Positions 7,016-15,014 of a stretch of DNA of 15,297 nt are shown here, one piece after another. Below the pieces are notes generated by a model, which did not search any database, was not told the origin of the DNA, and saw only the letters and a list, made by a program, of their open reading frames with translations. Within the stretch, counting starts at the first letter, position 1; every line of letters starts with the position of its first letter. Position numbers and translations under genes: made by a program. This DNA comes from JBOHWJ01 sp050736615 (GTDB lineage: Bacteria > Desulfobacterota > Binatia > Binatales > Binataceae), in the NCBI GenBank assembly GCA_050736615.1, contig JBOHWL010000167.1, positions 1 to 15,297 of the forward strand, given 5' to 3'.

Positions 7016-7076
7016 AAAAAATGACCAGTGGGCCGAGACGAGGCTCCGCTGGGAAGTCTCCGCATAGGCCACTGGT
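7016..7076 (-). terminator. Terminator-like hairpin plus T-run, minus strand
   Basis: ACCAGTGG (7024-7031) pairs with CCACTGGT (7069-7076). The stem extends by two pairs past a bulged G (CC 7033-7034 with GG 7067-7068), and an inner stem GAGAC/GTCTC (7035-7039 / 7056-7060) lies inside. On the minus strand the stem is followed two bases later by six Ts (7021-7016). No minus-strand gene lies upstream, so it may be part of the repeat element rather than a working terminator. Confidence 0.3.
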
Positions 7077-7087
7077 GCCACTCCGAA

Positions 7088-7138
7088 CGCAGTCCGCCAT
7101 TAGTGTAGCCGCAGGCGGAGCGAGCAAAGGAGTCTGCG
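7088..7138. repeat. Imperfect inverted repeat in the gene-free region
   Basis: CGCAG (7088-7092) followed by TCCGCC (7093-7098) pairs with GGCGGA (7114-7119) and then, after a 14-base bulge, with CTGCG (7134-7138). It is one of a run of hairpins in this stretch. The GGCGGAGCGAGCAAAGGAGTC part is reminiscent of dispersed GAGCG...GAGGAATC repeats. Confidence 0.35.
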
Positions 7139-7159
7139 ACGTGCGTTTAGATTAGTGAA

Positions 7160-7220
7160 GAATCCCGGTAAAGCCCACAAAATCGCAAAGGTCCGGGATT
7201 CCTCGCGGCGCTCGGAATGA
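7160..7220 (-). repeat. Dispersed intergenic repeat (TCATTCCGAGCG...GAGGAATC type)
   Basis: GAATCCCGG (7160-7168) and CCGGGATTC (7193-7201) are perfect complements. On the minus strand the adjoining sequence reads TCATTCCGAGCGCCGCGAGG, which closely resembles a widespread non-coding repeat in bacterial genomes whose false translation reads CHSERREESR. It is recognised from general experience; copy number in this genome cannot be seen here. Confidence 0.55.
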
Positions 7221-7305
7221 CAACTAAGACTTATGCGGACGTTCGCTGGGCCAGCCGCCTTGATTTTCCGACTTGCCCCTGACACCCCTTGATGATTGAA
7301 GGTTG

Positions 7306-7331
7306 CGGTGCGGCGATAAATCGCCGCACCG
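7306..7331. repeat. 12-bp perfect hairpin (REP-like)
   Basis: CGGTGCGGCGAT (7306-7317) and ATCGCCGCACCG (7320-7331) are exact reverse complements with two bases between them, making a very stable stem. Only a TTTT 16 bases later (7347-7350) follows, so it is not a standard terminator. Short near-perfect hairpins of this kind recur between genes in many GC-rich genomes. From 7332 to 7461 I see only a 6-bp inverted repeat GGGACG/CGTCCC (7399-7404 / 7413-7418), the short palindrome CCGCTAGCGG and a T-run just before tamA, and no convincing promoter. Confidence 0.55.
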
Positions 7332-7461
7332 TCGATGCGTCAAACCTTTTCGCGAGGTAACCCCTTTTCGGATATCCCTATGCGGTGAAGGCTGACTCGG
7401 GACGGGCCAACTCGTCCCACGCGCCTGAGATTGAAATGCCGCTAGCGGTGGTTTTTTTCAG

Positions 7462-9294
7462 ATGCTTGGGCGTGGGAAATTCATCATAGCGGCTTGCACT
7501 ATCTTGTTGCTTGCACTGGGCACTGGCGCGTCCGCCTTGCCGATCGCACAGTTGAGTCCAACGCGAAATTATCGGCTCGAGGGGATTGTAATCAGCGGCA
7601 ATCACGCTTTTTCGACTTCCGCCTTAACCGCGGTGATGCGGACCAAGGGGCGGCCCTTTTATGAATTCTGGAAAAAGCGTCCGCGATTCCATCCCGCGGT
7701 CTTCACCGACGATATCACGCGCCTGCGCGATTATTATCGGGTGCATGGCTACTATCGCGCGCGCGTCAGCTACAAATTGAAGGTTCGCGACGATTTTGTC
7801 AGCGCTCACATAACGATCAAAGAAGGCCCGCCGGTTCGGGTTAATTCAATCAAGGTTGCGCTCACCGGACTAGCGCCGTCGCCCACGTCACTGGCGCCCG
7901 GCGCCAAGCCGCCGCTTGCCAAAAACGACGTATTTTCACAGCAAAAGTATCAATTGGGTGATCGGCAATTGCGCGGCATTTATCTGGCCAATGGATATGC
8001 GCATGCGATCGTGAAGCGCCGCGCACAAGTTTACGTCGGACCGGGACGGGCCGATATTCAATATACCGTTGACCCCGGCGTGCGCGCGGTTTTTGGAAAA
8101 ACCGTGGTCGTCGGCACGCACAAGGTAAAACCGCGCATCGTCCTGCGCGAACTCACCTATACGCGCGGCGAGCGGTTTTCATCGACCGAAATCCGCAGTT
8201 CGCGCGCACGGATTATCGCGCTCAACCTGTTTAGCGCGGTCGAATTCGTGCCGCAACTCAATCGTGCCAAGCCGAACGTGGTGCCAATCGAAATCAGGGT
8301 TCACGAAAAACCCAAGCATGATATCTCACTGGCGGCTGGTTATAATACTGAGACTCAGTTCAACGCAACGGTGGGATGGGCCGATTACAATTGGCTGGGC
8401 GGCGGCCGCCAGTTGACGCTCAGCGCGACGTATTCGAACGTCTATAGCTATCTCGATTTAAAATTGCTGCGGCCCTACTTGTACACGCGCAAGCTTTCCG
8501 GAGTACTGGAATGGCGCCTGGACCAGCAGGATTATCAGACCTACACAATGTATTCGCCGCGCTTTGATCCATATCTTCATTACCAGTTCACACCCGCTCT
8601 TTCCGGCTACGCCGGTTACCGGCTCGAATACCTGAAGTTCAATTCGGTGGCGCCTTCCACCGTCACGGCGCTCGGTGGCATCCGCTCCCAGGGAATGCTT
8701 TCTGGCCCCGATATGGGAGTGCTGCTGAACACGACCGAAAACCCGCTTAATCCGCAACATGGCGCGATAGTTTCGTTTGACGCAAACCTGGCCATGCAGG
8801 CGCTTGGCGGCGACTACCGCTACTACCGCATGATCGCGGAAGCCCGGAAATATACTCTGCTGGGCTGGAACACGGTGCTGGCGAGCCGGCTCAAGCTCGG
8901 CCTGGCCAACACCCTCGGCCCGCATCGTGACATTCCGCTGTCAGAACGCTTCTACTCGGGCGGCGAGGGCAGCGTCCGCGGTTATGGATTACGCCGGATT
9001 GGGCCGCTCAGCGCGGCCAACGATCCGCTGGGCGGACTCAGCTTGATCGAAGCTTCAGTCGAGTTGCGCCATCCGTTGTTCGAGAAGTTCTCGGGGGCCG
9101 TCTTTCTGGATGCCGGCCAGGTCTCCGTTCATCCGTTTGATGTTCCGGTGGATTCGTTGGTCTTTGGCTATGGACCGGCGCTGAGCTACGACTCGCCGGT
9201 TGGCCCAATCCGGATTGATCTCGGATTCCCCACCAAGACGCCGCGCGGTGATCCGAGCTGGCAGGTCTATTTCAGTATTGGCCAGTTCTACTAA
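7462..9294 (+). CDS. tamA: TamA-like Omp85 outer-membrane assembly protein
   Basis: 610 residues. The ATG at 7462 is the only start compatible with the signal peptide (residues 1-25: basic start, hydrophobic core, cleavage near GASA) and follows an in-frame TGA at 7432-7434; no proper Shine-Dalgarno precedes it. Residues about 36-285 form three POTRA-like repeats (for example YRLEGIVISGNHAFSTSAL; a Pro-rich loop about 138-155; FGKTVVVGTHKVKPRIVLREL). Residues about 287-610 form the 16-strand barrel, with the family signature SGGEGSVRGYG (499-509), GPIRIDLGFP (581-590) and an aromatic C-terminus (SIGQFY) for recognition by the assembly machinery. Omp85 proteins insert or translocate outer-membrane and surface proteins. 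Three POTRA domains and a directly adjacent tamB identify it as TamA rather than BamA, though BamA cannot be wholly excluded. Confidence 0.92.
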   Translation: MLGRGKFIIAACTILLLALGTGASALPIAQLSPTRNYRLEGIVISGNHAFSTSALTAVMRTKGRPFYEFWKKRPRFHPAVFTDDITRLRDYYRVHGYYRARVSYKLKVRDDFVSAHITIKEGPPVRVNSIKVALTGLAPSPTSLAPGAKPPLAKNDVFSQQKYQLGDRQLRGIYLANGYAHAIVKRRAQVYVGPGRADIQYTVDPGVRAVFGKTVVVGTHKVKPRIVLRELTYTRGERFSSTEIRSSRARIIALNLFSAVEFVPQLNRAKPNVVPIEIRVHEKPKHDISLAAGYNTETQFNATVGWADYNWLGGGRQLTLSATYSNVYSYLDLKLLRPYLYTRKLSGVLEWRLDQQDYQTYTMYSPRFDPYLHYQFTPALSGYAGYRLEYLKFNSVAPSTVTALGGIRSQGMLSGPDMGVLLNTTENPLNPQHGAIVSFDANLAMQALGGDYRYYRMIAEARKYTLLGWNTVLASRLKLGLANTLGPHRDIPLSERFYSGGEGSVRGYGLRRIGPLSAANDPLGGLSLIEASVELRHPLFEKFSGAVFLDAGQVSVHPFDVPVDSLVFGYGPALSYDSPVGPIRIDLGFPTKTPRGDPSWQVYFSIGQFY

Positions 9295-9297
9295 GTA

Positions 9298-12200
9298 ATG
9301 GCTGTCGCCCTTCGTTATCTGACACGCGTATTCGCGGCGCTTTTGATCCTGCTGCTCCTGATTGTCGCCGGTGTCGCGATATATTTACGCACGGGCGCCT
9401 TCAACCAGGTTCTGCGGCAAAAGGCGATCGCTTATCTGGCGGCGAACTATCGCGGCCGGATCACCTTTCAACGTATCGACGCGTCGGTCCTGCGGCGTAT
9501 CACGATCACGAACCTCACGGTCGCCTATCAGGGCCAGCAGGCCACGCGTATCCCGCTCATACGAATTCATTACTCTCTGATTCCGCTGTTATGGTATTCG
9601 CTGCACGTTCGGCTCGCGGCCTTCGCCCCGGTAATTAATCTTCAGCGGCAAAACGGGGAATGGAATTTGCTTGAGGCGATTTCGCCGCGGACCGTATCAA
9701 AAACGCATAGTACCCTTGCGGTACGTCTCAACGTGCAAGTGCATAACGGCGTGATTGAAGTGGCTCCGCAAGGAGCCGGCGGAAGCCGTTATCATCTCGA
9801 CAACCTCGCATTTGACCTGTCGGCCGCGCTGACGCCCGCGGGCACCAGCGTATCGCTCAAACATCTCTTCACACGCATCGAAGCTCCCGGGTTTCCGCAG
9901 GCCGAGTTGATGGCCGCGCTCGCTTACAACAGCGACCCCGGGCGTGTGAGCGTGTCACGGCTTGCCCTGAAGACCCGCAATTCGGCGCTGGCGTTGAACG
10001 GTACGCTGAGCGATTTCAAGCAAATGAAGGTGGACGCGGTGCTGACGATCAGCAAGCTGGCAGCCAGTGATATCGCAGCGGTAACGCCGGTGAGACTTCA
10101 AACCGGGTTAAGCGGCAGGATTGTCCTGGCCGGTCCGAAAAACGCGTTGCACGCGGAGGTGACGCTGAAAGCGGGCGTCGCGTGCCTGAAAGCGCGAATT
10201 CTCGCCGATCTGGCGGCCCGCGTTCCGACCTACGACGCCAAGATTCAGCTCGCGAGTATCGACCTGCGCCAATTGCTCGGCGGCGGCAATCCCGCCGGCG
10301 TTATCGCCGGCACCATCACCGCGCATGGCTCGGGCCTGGCACTCGGCGCCCTTGCGGGTCAAGCGCAACTCACTGATCGCGGTGCGAGTGTTGCCAGCCT
10401 GCGGCTGGGCGATATCGCGCTCAAGCTCTCCGCTAAAAATGGCGCGGCGCAATTCCGCGGGCTCATCACAAATGGGCCTTCGCGCGTAAACTTCGACGGC
10501 CAGAGCGAGCTCGCGGCCGACGGGCGCTATCGGCTCACACTTGCGGCGTCGCAACTGGATCTGCGGCGCATCCTCGCGAATAATCCTCAGCCCACCGATC
10601 TGAATTTTACGCTCGGCCTCGACGGTCAGGGATTTCAACTGGCGCAAATGACGAACGCCGCCAGGCTGCGGCTTTCGCGCTCGAAGGTCGCCGGGTTGCA
10701 AATTGATCGCGGCGCACTCGACGCGCGCATCGCCAACCAGCGCGCGACCATTGTGCGATCAATGGTCGTCGGTGCGGGTTGGTTGATCGAAGCGCATGGC
10801 CTGACTGGCCTCTCCACCACGGCGCCGCTTCGTCTTGCCTATCACCTGCAAGCATCGAATATCGCGCCGTGGCTCAAGCTCAAACATCTCAGCGGCGGGG
10901 GCAAGTTGGCGATGACCGGCACTGCCGCCGGACGACTCAACGATCTGAGCGCGCAAGGCGAAATCAAGGGAGAAAACCTGCGCCACGGCAGTGATTCAGT
11001 TGCGCACGCTCATCTGACCTATCATCTCACCGCGCTCGGACACGGACTCCCTCACGGCCGCGTCGTGGCGAGGCTTGATGGAATCAACGCGCCGGTTAAA
11101 CTCAAGCGCCTGGATGCGGCGATTGAACTGGCTCGCGGCAACCCCGTGCGATTCCATCTCGCATTCGATACGCTGGATCGTTCCGGGCGCACAAGCGAAT
11201 TAGCCGCGCGCTTTCGCTACCGGCCTGGAGCGGTGGAGGGCCAACTCGAACGCGCCGCACTGGCCTTGCCCGACGGCGTTTGGCGGCTTTCCGCGCCGGC
11301 CGGGTTCAGTGAAAACACGCGCGGCCTTGCCTTCGACCATCTGCGTTTTCGCAACGGCCCGCGCGAGGTGGCGCTCAACGGCAATCTCGCATGGCAAGGC
11401 GCGCAGCATTTGACGCTGACGATGCGCGGCCTTGAGCTGGCGGATTTCGCGTCGATAATCAAACGCGAGGCGGCTGGAGAGCTGGCGGGACAAGTTGAAG
11501 TGAAGGGGACAGCGGCGGCCCCTCTGGTCAGCGCCCGGCTTGAGCTCGTGCGGCTGCGGATGAGCGGCCAAAGTATCGGTGCGCTCGACCTCCGCGCCCG
11601 TTACGCCGCGCGCCAAGCCGCTCTTAACGCGGTCTTTACGCAAGACCCAAACCATCGCCTAAGCGCGGTCGGCTCGATTCCGGCTCGCCTGCAATGGGCC
11701 CACGGCTTTTCGGCCCAAATCGGCAAAGCGATGGATATGAAGCTTCATTCGACCGGTTTGAAACTGGGACCGCTCGCCGCCTTGGCGCCTGGCCGCCTGA
11801 AAGACACGGCGGGACTATTGGCCGTCGATCTGGTGTTGCATGGACCGGTCGAACGACCAGTGACTAATGGGACCCTGCGCGTTAACGGCCACACCTACAT
11901 AATTCCGTTGGGTGTCAATGTGACTGACGTTAGCGCCAGCGTGCGCGCGACGCCCACTCAGATTCTGGCCCAAGTGTCGGCCACGTCTGGCGACGGAACT
12001 TTGCGCGGCAATGGCACCGTCGCGATGTCCGACTATGCGCCCGGTCAAATCAATGCGCAGCTGAATTTTCATCATTGGCCGGCGATCGGAACGCGCCAAT
12101 ATAAAGCCTGGATCGACGGGCAAATCGTCGCCGATGGCACCACCGACGCGCCCCGCCTGGGCGGACAAATCGACGTCAAGCACAGTGTCATACGTCCGGA

Positions 12201-13056
12201 TCTGGCCTTCCTCAGCGCCACCTCGGATCTCACCCCGGACCCTACCATTGAGGTAATCGAGCCGGGCCAGACCGCCGCCACCGCGGCGCCGCATCCGAAG
12301 CCGGCGCCTTCGGGCTTTAATCGGATGGCAATGGACGTGCTGGTGCGGATTTCGCGCCACACCTGGATTAAGCATGAGCACGCGCAGGTCGAGCTTGAGG
12401 GTCAGGTGCGTTTGCTCAAAGCTTCGGAACAACCGTTGCGGTTGGCTGGCACGATCAAGACCGTACGCGGCTGGATCATCTTTCAGAATCGCCAATTCAA
12501 CCTGGTTGCGGGCACGATCACCTTCACCGGCGGTCATCCCATCAATCCGTCACTCGCCGTCACTGCTCAATACACCGTCAGTAACTACACCGTCAATGTT
12601 GTAGTGGGTGGCAGCGCCAGCAAGCCCAGTCTCAAACTGACCAGCATTCCGCAATTGGAGCAGACCGATATTCTGTCGCTCTTATTGTTTGGCAAAACCA
12701 GCAGCCAACTCGCAAAGGGGCAAAGCACGGCGCTTCAGCAGCAAGCCGCCAATATGGCCGCTGGCGCCGCCGCCTCGACGATTGGTAGCGTGGTGATGCA
12801 ATCGCTCGGTTTGCAAGGGATGGGGGTGCAGATGAGCGGCGTCGGCGCGTCGGGCGCGCGCGTCGGCTTGGGCCATTACATCAGCAACAACACCTACATA
12901 TCGTTTTCACAACAGGTGGGCGGCAATACGACCACGAACGGCCCCAACCAGGGCGTCTCAATTCAGTACTATATTCTGAGCTGGCTTTCAGTGAAGTCGA
13001 CCAGCTTTTCCGACGGCTCGCGCGAAATCGATCTCGCGCTGACCAGGCAATACTGA
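9298..13056 (+). CDS. tamB: TamB-like translocation and assembly module protein (DUF490)
   Basis: 1252 residues, starting three bases after the tamA stop, so translation is probably coupled; no strong Shine-Dalgarno is seen. A single N-terminal signal anchor (about 11-30) holds it in the inner membrane. It is followed by a very long, repetitive beta-rich periplasmic region of the AsmA/TamB type (hydrophobic groove). A Pro/Ala linker lies around 981-1005. The conserved TamB C-terminal domain then follows: FNLVAGTITFTGG, NPSLAVTAQY, GSASKPSLKLTSIPQLEQTD and LSLLLFGK (about 1126-1132), ending in short beta segments to the terminal RQY. TamB spans the periplasm and works with TamA; family members are linked to outer-membrane protein assembly and to phospholipid transport between membranes. 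Length is within the usual range and the frame is intact. Confidence 0.93.
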   Translation: MAVALRYLTRVFAALLILLLLIVAGVAIYLRTGAFNQVLRQKAIAYLAANYRGRITFQRIDASVLRRITITNLTVAYQGQQATRIPLIRIHYSLIPLLWYSLHVRLAAFAPVINLQRQNGEWNLLEAISPRTVSKTHSTLAVRLNVQVHNGVIEVAPQGAGGSRYHLDNLAFDLSAALTPAGTSVSLKHLFTRIEAPGFPQAELMAALAYNSDPGRVSVSRLALKTRNSALALNGTLSDFKQMKVDAVLTISKLAASDIAAVTPVRLQTGLSGRIVLAGPKNALHAEVTLKAGVACLKARILADLAARVPTYDAKIQLASIDLRQLLGGGNPAGVIAGTITAHGSGLALGALAGQAQLTDRGASVASLRLGDIALKLSAKNGAAQFRGLITNGPSRVNFDGQSELAADGRYRLTLAASQLDLRRILANNPQPTDLNFTLGLDGQGFQLAQMTNAARLRLSRSKVAGLQIDRGALDARIANQRATIVRSMVVGAGWLIEAHGLTGLSTTAPLRLAYHLQASNIAPWLKLKHLSGGGKLAMTGTAAGRLNDLSAQGEIKGENLRHGSDSVAHAHLTYHLTALGHGLPHGRVVARLDGINAPVKLKRLDAAIELARGNPVRFHLAFDTLDRSGRTSELAARFRYRPGAVEGQLERAALALPDGVWRLSAPAGFSENTRGLAFDHLRFRNGPREVALNGNLAWQGAQHLTLTMRGLELADFASIIKREAAGELAGQVEVKGTAAAPLVSARLELVRLRMSGQSIGALDLRARYAARQAALNAVFTQDPNHRLSAVGSIPARLQWAHGFSAQIGKAMDMKLHSTGLKLGPLAALAPGRLKDTAGLLAVDLVLHGPVERPVTNGTLRVNGHTYIIPLGVNVTDVSASVRATPTQILAQVSATSGDGTLRGNGTVAMSDYAPGQINAQLNFHHWPAIGTRQYKAWIDGQIVADGTTDAPRLGGQIDVKHSVIRPDLAFLSATSDLTPDPTIEVIEPGQTAATAAPHPKPAPSGFNRMAMDVLVRISRHTWIKHEHAQVELEGQVRLLKASEQPLRLAGTIKTVRGWIIFQNRQFNLVAGTITFTGGHPINPSLAVTAQYTVSNYTVNVVVGGSASKPSLKLTSIPQLEQTDILSLLLFGKTSSQLAKGQSTALQQQAANMAAGAAASTIGSVVMQSLGLQGMGVQMSGVGASGARVGLGHYISNNTYISFSQQVGGNTTTNGPNQGVSIQYYILSWLSVKSTSFSDGSREIDLALTRQY

Positions 13057-13066
13057 AGCTCGCGCG

Positions 13067-13086
13067 CTTGGGCCCGCCCGCCCAAG
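13067..13086 (+). terminator. Hairpin after tamB, possible terminator
   Basis: CTTGGGC (13067-13073) pairs perfectly with GCCCAAG (13080-13086) over a 6-base loop, 11 bases after the tamB stop. There is no T-run after it, so it may be a Rho-dependent or 3'-protecting structure instead. A second hairpin, GTGCGG/CCGCAC (13136-13141 / 13152-13157), lies in the leader of the next gene. Confidence 0.4.
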
Positions 13087-13187
13087 GTGAAAGTCCAACG
13101 CATCATCCATTGTGGTAGAGTTCCCTATGACAGGAGTGCGGGCCGCGCAATCCGCACCCGAAGGAATCATCCTTTCAAACTGACACT

Positions 13188-13192
13188 TGAGG
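13188..13192 (+). promoter_or_regulatory. Ribosome binding site of the YihY-family gene
   Basis: TGAGG lies seven bases before the ATG at 13200 and supports that start. Confidence 0.6.
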
Positions 13193-13199
13193 CGATCCT

Positions 13200-14519
13200 A
13201 TGAGTCTGGGAGAGCTGCGCCAACGCCTCGTTTCGCGGCTCAATGCCAGGCGCGCCCGGGCTGACGTTGCGCGCTTGGCACGCATGACGCGGCACGGCCA
13301 CCTCGGCGTGGGTCGCTCTTCAATCGAGAGCTTCATTCGTAACGATGATCTGCTATGGGCTTCGGCGCTGACCTTCACGACCGGGCTGGCGATCGTGCCA
13401 GTCCTGGCACTGGCACTCTCGGCCTTAAAGGGCTTTCACGAAATGGGCGCGATCAGGCCGCTGATTGCGACCTATCTAGCATTCAATTCGCCGCAAGTGA
13501 CCAATCGAATTTTTCACATGATTGGCAATATGAACGCGCAAGCATTGGGCGAGGTCGGCGCCGCGATGCTGCTGGTGACCGTGGTGATCACGCTCGGCAC
13601 GGTCGAAGCCGCGTTCAATAATATTTTTAACGTCGCCCACGGCCGCAGATTGTTGCGCAAATTCGCCGACTATCTGAGCGTTACCTTCACCGTGCCACTG
13701 TTGATGGTGGCGGCAGTGCCGGTCAATGTGCATCTGCTCGACGCTCTGCCCCACGTGCCTGGTGTGGCCCTGGTGGTTTCAGCCGCGATGGTCTGGGTCG
13801 GGTTCTGGTTTCTCTATATTTTTTTCCCGAATACGGACGTGAATTGGCGATGCGCAGCGATCGGCGCGGTGGTCGCCGCCTTTTTCCTGCAGGTGGGGCA
13901 ATGGGCCTATGTGCGTTTCCAGGCGGATGCCACTAACTATCAGGCTATCTATGGAGCGCTTGCCGCCGTTCCAATCCTGCTGACCTGGATCTATATCGCC
14001 TGGGTAATCGTCCTGTATGGCGCCGAGCTTACCGCCGCCGCCCAGGGCATCAGGCCCTCCTTCGGCATCGACTATCGCACGCCGGCGTTTGCGCGCACCG
14101 CCGCCCTGCTGGCGGTGTTTCGCGCGGGCGAGCGGATGCATCAGGAGAAGCGCGCCGCCGGCAACTGCACGGCGCATAGCCTGGCGACCGAACTCAGCGT
14201 GTCGGAAGCGGCGGTTATCCCGGTCATCGCGCGCCTCAAGGGTGGCGGGATTCTGGTCGAATCAATCGAAGAATCGCCATACACCAATGTTGATCACGGG
14301 CTTTACCTCGCACGCGACTCCGGCGCGATCTCTATCGCGGAAGTGCTGGCTTGCCTGCAAACTGGATTGATCGGTCGTGCCAGCGGCCGCGTCCATGCGA
14401 TTGTGCAGGCGATCGGCGAGGCCGAGGCGGAAGTGCTGGGCTCGATGACGGTGCGGGATCTGGTCGCTGGCAAAGGCATCCCTGCGCACCATCGGCGCGA
14501 ACGCGCTTCCGAGCAGTAG
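13200..14519 (+). CDS. YihY/BrkB-family membrane protein with Rrf2-like C-terminal winged helix
   Basis: 439 residues from an ATG with a good Shine-Dalgarno. After a basic N-terminal stretch (1-45) come about six membrane helices (around 51-77, 118-138, 160-180, 188-210, 215-238, 248-275). They carry the family pattern, including DDLLWASALTFTT (49-61), TVEAAFNNIF (134-143) and YGALAAVPILLTWIYIAW (251-268) ending in LYGAELTAA. YihY/BrkB proteins are inner-membrane proteins of unsettled function, once misnamed ribonuclease BN. The extra C-terminal part (about 296-430) is not in short family members. It reads like an Rrf2-type winged helix: TAHSLATELSVSEAAVIPVI, then GGGILVES, then GLYLARDSGAISIAEVLACL. 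No cysteine cluster for an Fe-S centre is apparent there. Whether it binds DNA is unknown; such extensions may serve as protein contacts. It has its own leader (143 bases after tamB) and converges on the MerR gene. Confidence 0.9.
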   Translation: MSLGELRQRLVSRLNARRARADVARLARMTRHGHLGVGRSSIESFIRNDDLLWASALTFTTGLAIVPVLALALSALKGFHEMGAIRPLIATYLAFNSPQVTNRIFHMIGNMNAQALGEVGAAMLLVTVVITLGTVEAAFNNIFNVAHGRRLLRKFADYLSVTFTVPLLMVAAVPVNVHLLDALPHVPGVALVVSAAMVWVGFWFLYIFFPNTDVNWRCAAIGAVVAAFFLQVGQWAYVRFQADATNYQAIYGALAAVPILLTWIYIAWVIVLYGAELTAAAQGIRPSFGIDYRTPAFARTAALLAVFRAGERMHQEKRAAGNCTAHSLATELSVSEAAVIPVIARLKGGGILVESIEESPYTNVDHGLYLARDSGAISIAEVLACLQTGLIGRASGRVHAIVQAIGEAEAEVLGSMTVRDLVAGKGIPAHHRRERASEQ

Positions 14520-14546
14520 CGCATTACACGGCGACGCCGGCACTGG

Positions 14547-15014
14547 TTAGCTGAAGTGACGGTCGTTGAGCAATCTGCGCAAGGAAATCAGGTCGGCGCG
14601 GATTTCGGCAAGCATCCGGTGAACCGCAAGATGGCTATCGGCGGCATGATTCGGCTGACCGTTGGCAATCGCTTCACCCGGCGCACTCTGCTTCGTCCCT
14701 GCGCGCAAAGACTCCAGGCCGTTTTCGCGGATCAATTTCTTTGCACCGGCAATGGTGAAGCCTTCCGTATGAAGCAGGCTCTTGATGAGCTTGAGCGTCT
14801 CGATATCGCGGTTTTCGTAAGAGCGATGCTTGGAGCTGGCGTGACGCGGGCGCAGGGTCGGGAACTGCGTTTCCCAAAAGCGCAACACGTAGGGTTCCAC
14901 ACCGATCACACGGGCGGCTTCGCCGATCTTGAGCGGTCGTTCTGGAGTGGCGGCCAGCACCGCCGCGGCTTTGGTCCGCCGCTTCGCCGTTTTGGGAGAC
15001 TTGGCGGCGCTCAT
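14547..15014 (-). CDS. MerR-family transcriptional regulator
   Basis: 155 residues; the ATG at 15014 overlaps the ihfA stop as ATGA, which fixes the start and implies translational coupling. A basic, Ala/Lys-rich tail (1-27) precedes the MerR DNA-binding domain (about 28-97): winged helix-turn-helix LKIGEAARVIGVEPYVLRFWE, wing region HASSKHRSYENRDIETL, and helix LLHTEGFTIAGAKKLI. The C-terminal part (98-155) is short, with an amphipathic helix (about 131-151) suited to dimerisation and no metal-binding cysteines, so no effector can be named. A MerR-type gene directly after ihfA is a known arrangement in many Proteobacteria, usually at the end of the pheST-ihfA operon. Its targets are unknown. 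Confidence 0.9.
   Translation of the reverse strand: MSAAKSPKTAKRRTKAAAVLAATPERPLKIGEAARVIGVEPYVLRFWETQFPTLRPRHASSKHRSYENRDIETLKLIKSLLHTEGFTIAGAKKLIRENGLESLRAGTKQSAPGEAIANGQPNHAADSHLAVHRMLAEIRADLISLRRLLNDRHFS

Larger units (their letters stand above)
6991..7281. repeat. Possible small mobile or REP-type element bounded by inverted repeats
   Basis: GGGCAAGTCGG (6993-7003) recurs as its exact reverse complement CCGACTTGCCC (7268-7278). The match extends outward to CAGGG-CAAGTCGG and CCGACTTGCCCCTG (6991-7003 and 7268-7281) with one inserted base. The roughly 290 bases between hold three further inverted repeats (7024-7076, 7088-7138, 7160-7201) and no credible gene. Size, terminal inverted repeats and lack of coding capacity recall a MITE or a mosaic of REP units. 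No target-site duplication is visible next to the ends, so mobility is unproven. Confidence 0.4.

Noticed and set aside
6877..7285. Open frames of 61-92 residues in the repeat region, including one reading CHSERREESR
   Set aside because: They are translations of repeat sequence. The CHSERREESR pattern is a known false product of a dispersed intergenic repeat.
6981..7290. Target-site duplication around the inverted-repeat element
   Set aside because: The bases flanking the two ends (ACCGA on the left, ACACC on the right) do not match, so no insertion scar can be claimed.
10108..12537. Antisense open frames of 197 and 240 residues within tamB
   Set aside because: The tamB frame is intact and has the family's conserved C-terminal domain. 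The antisense frames have no family features and follow from base composition.
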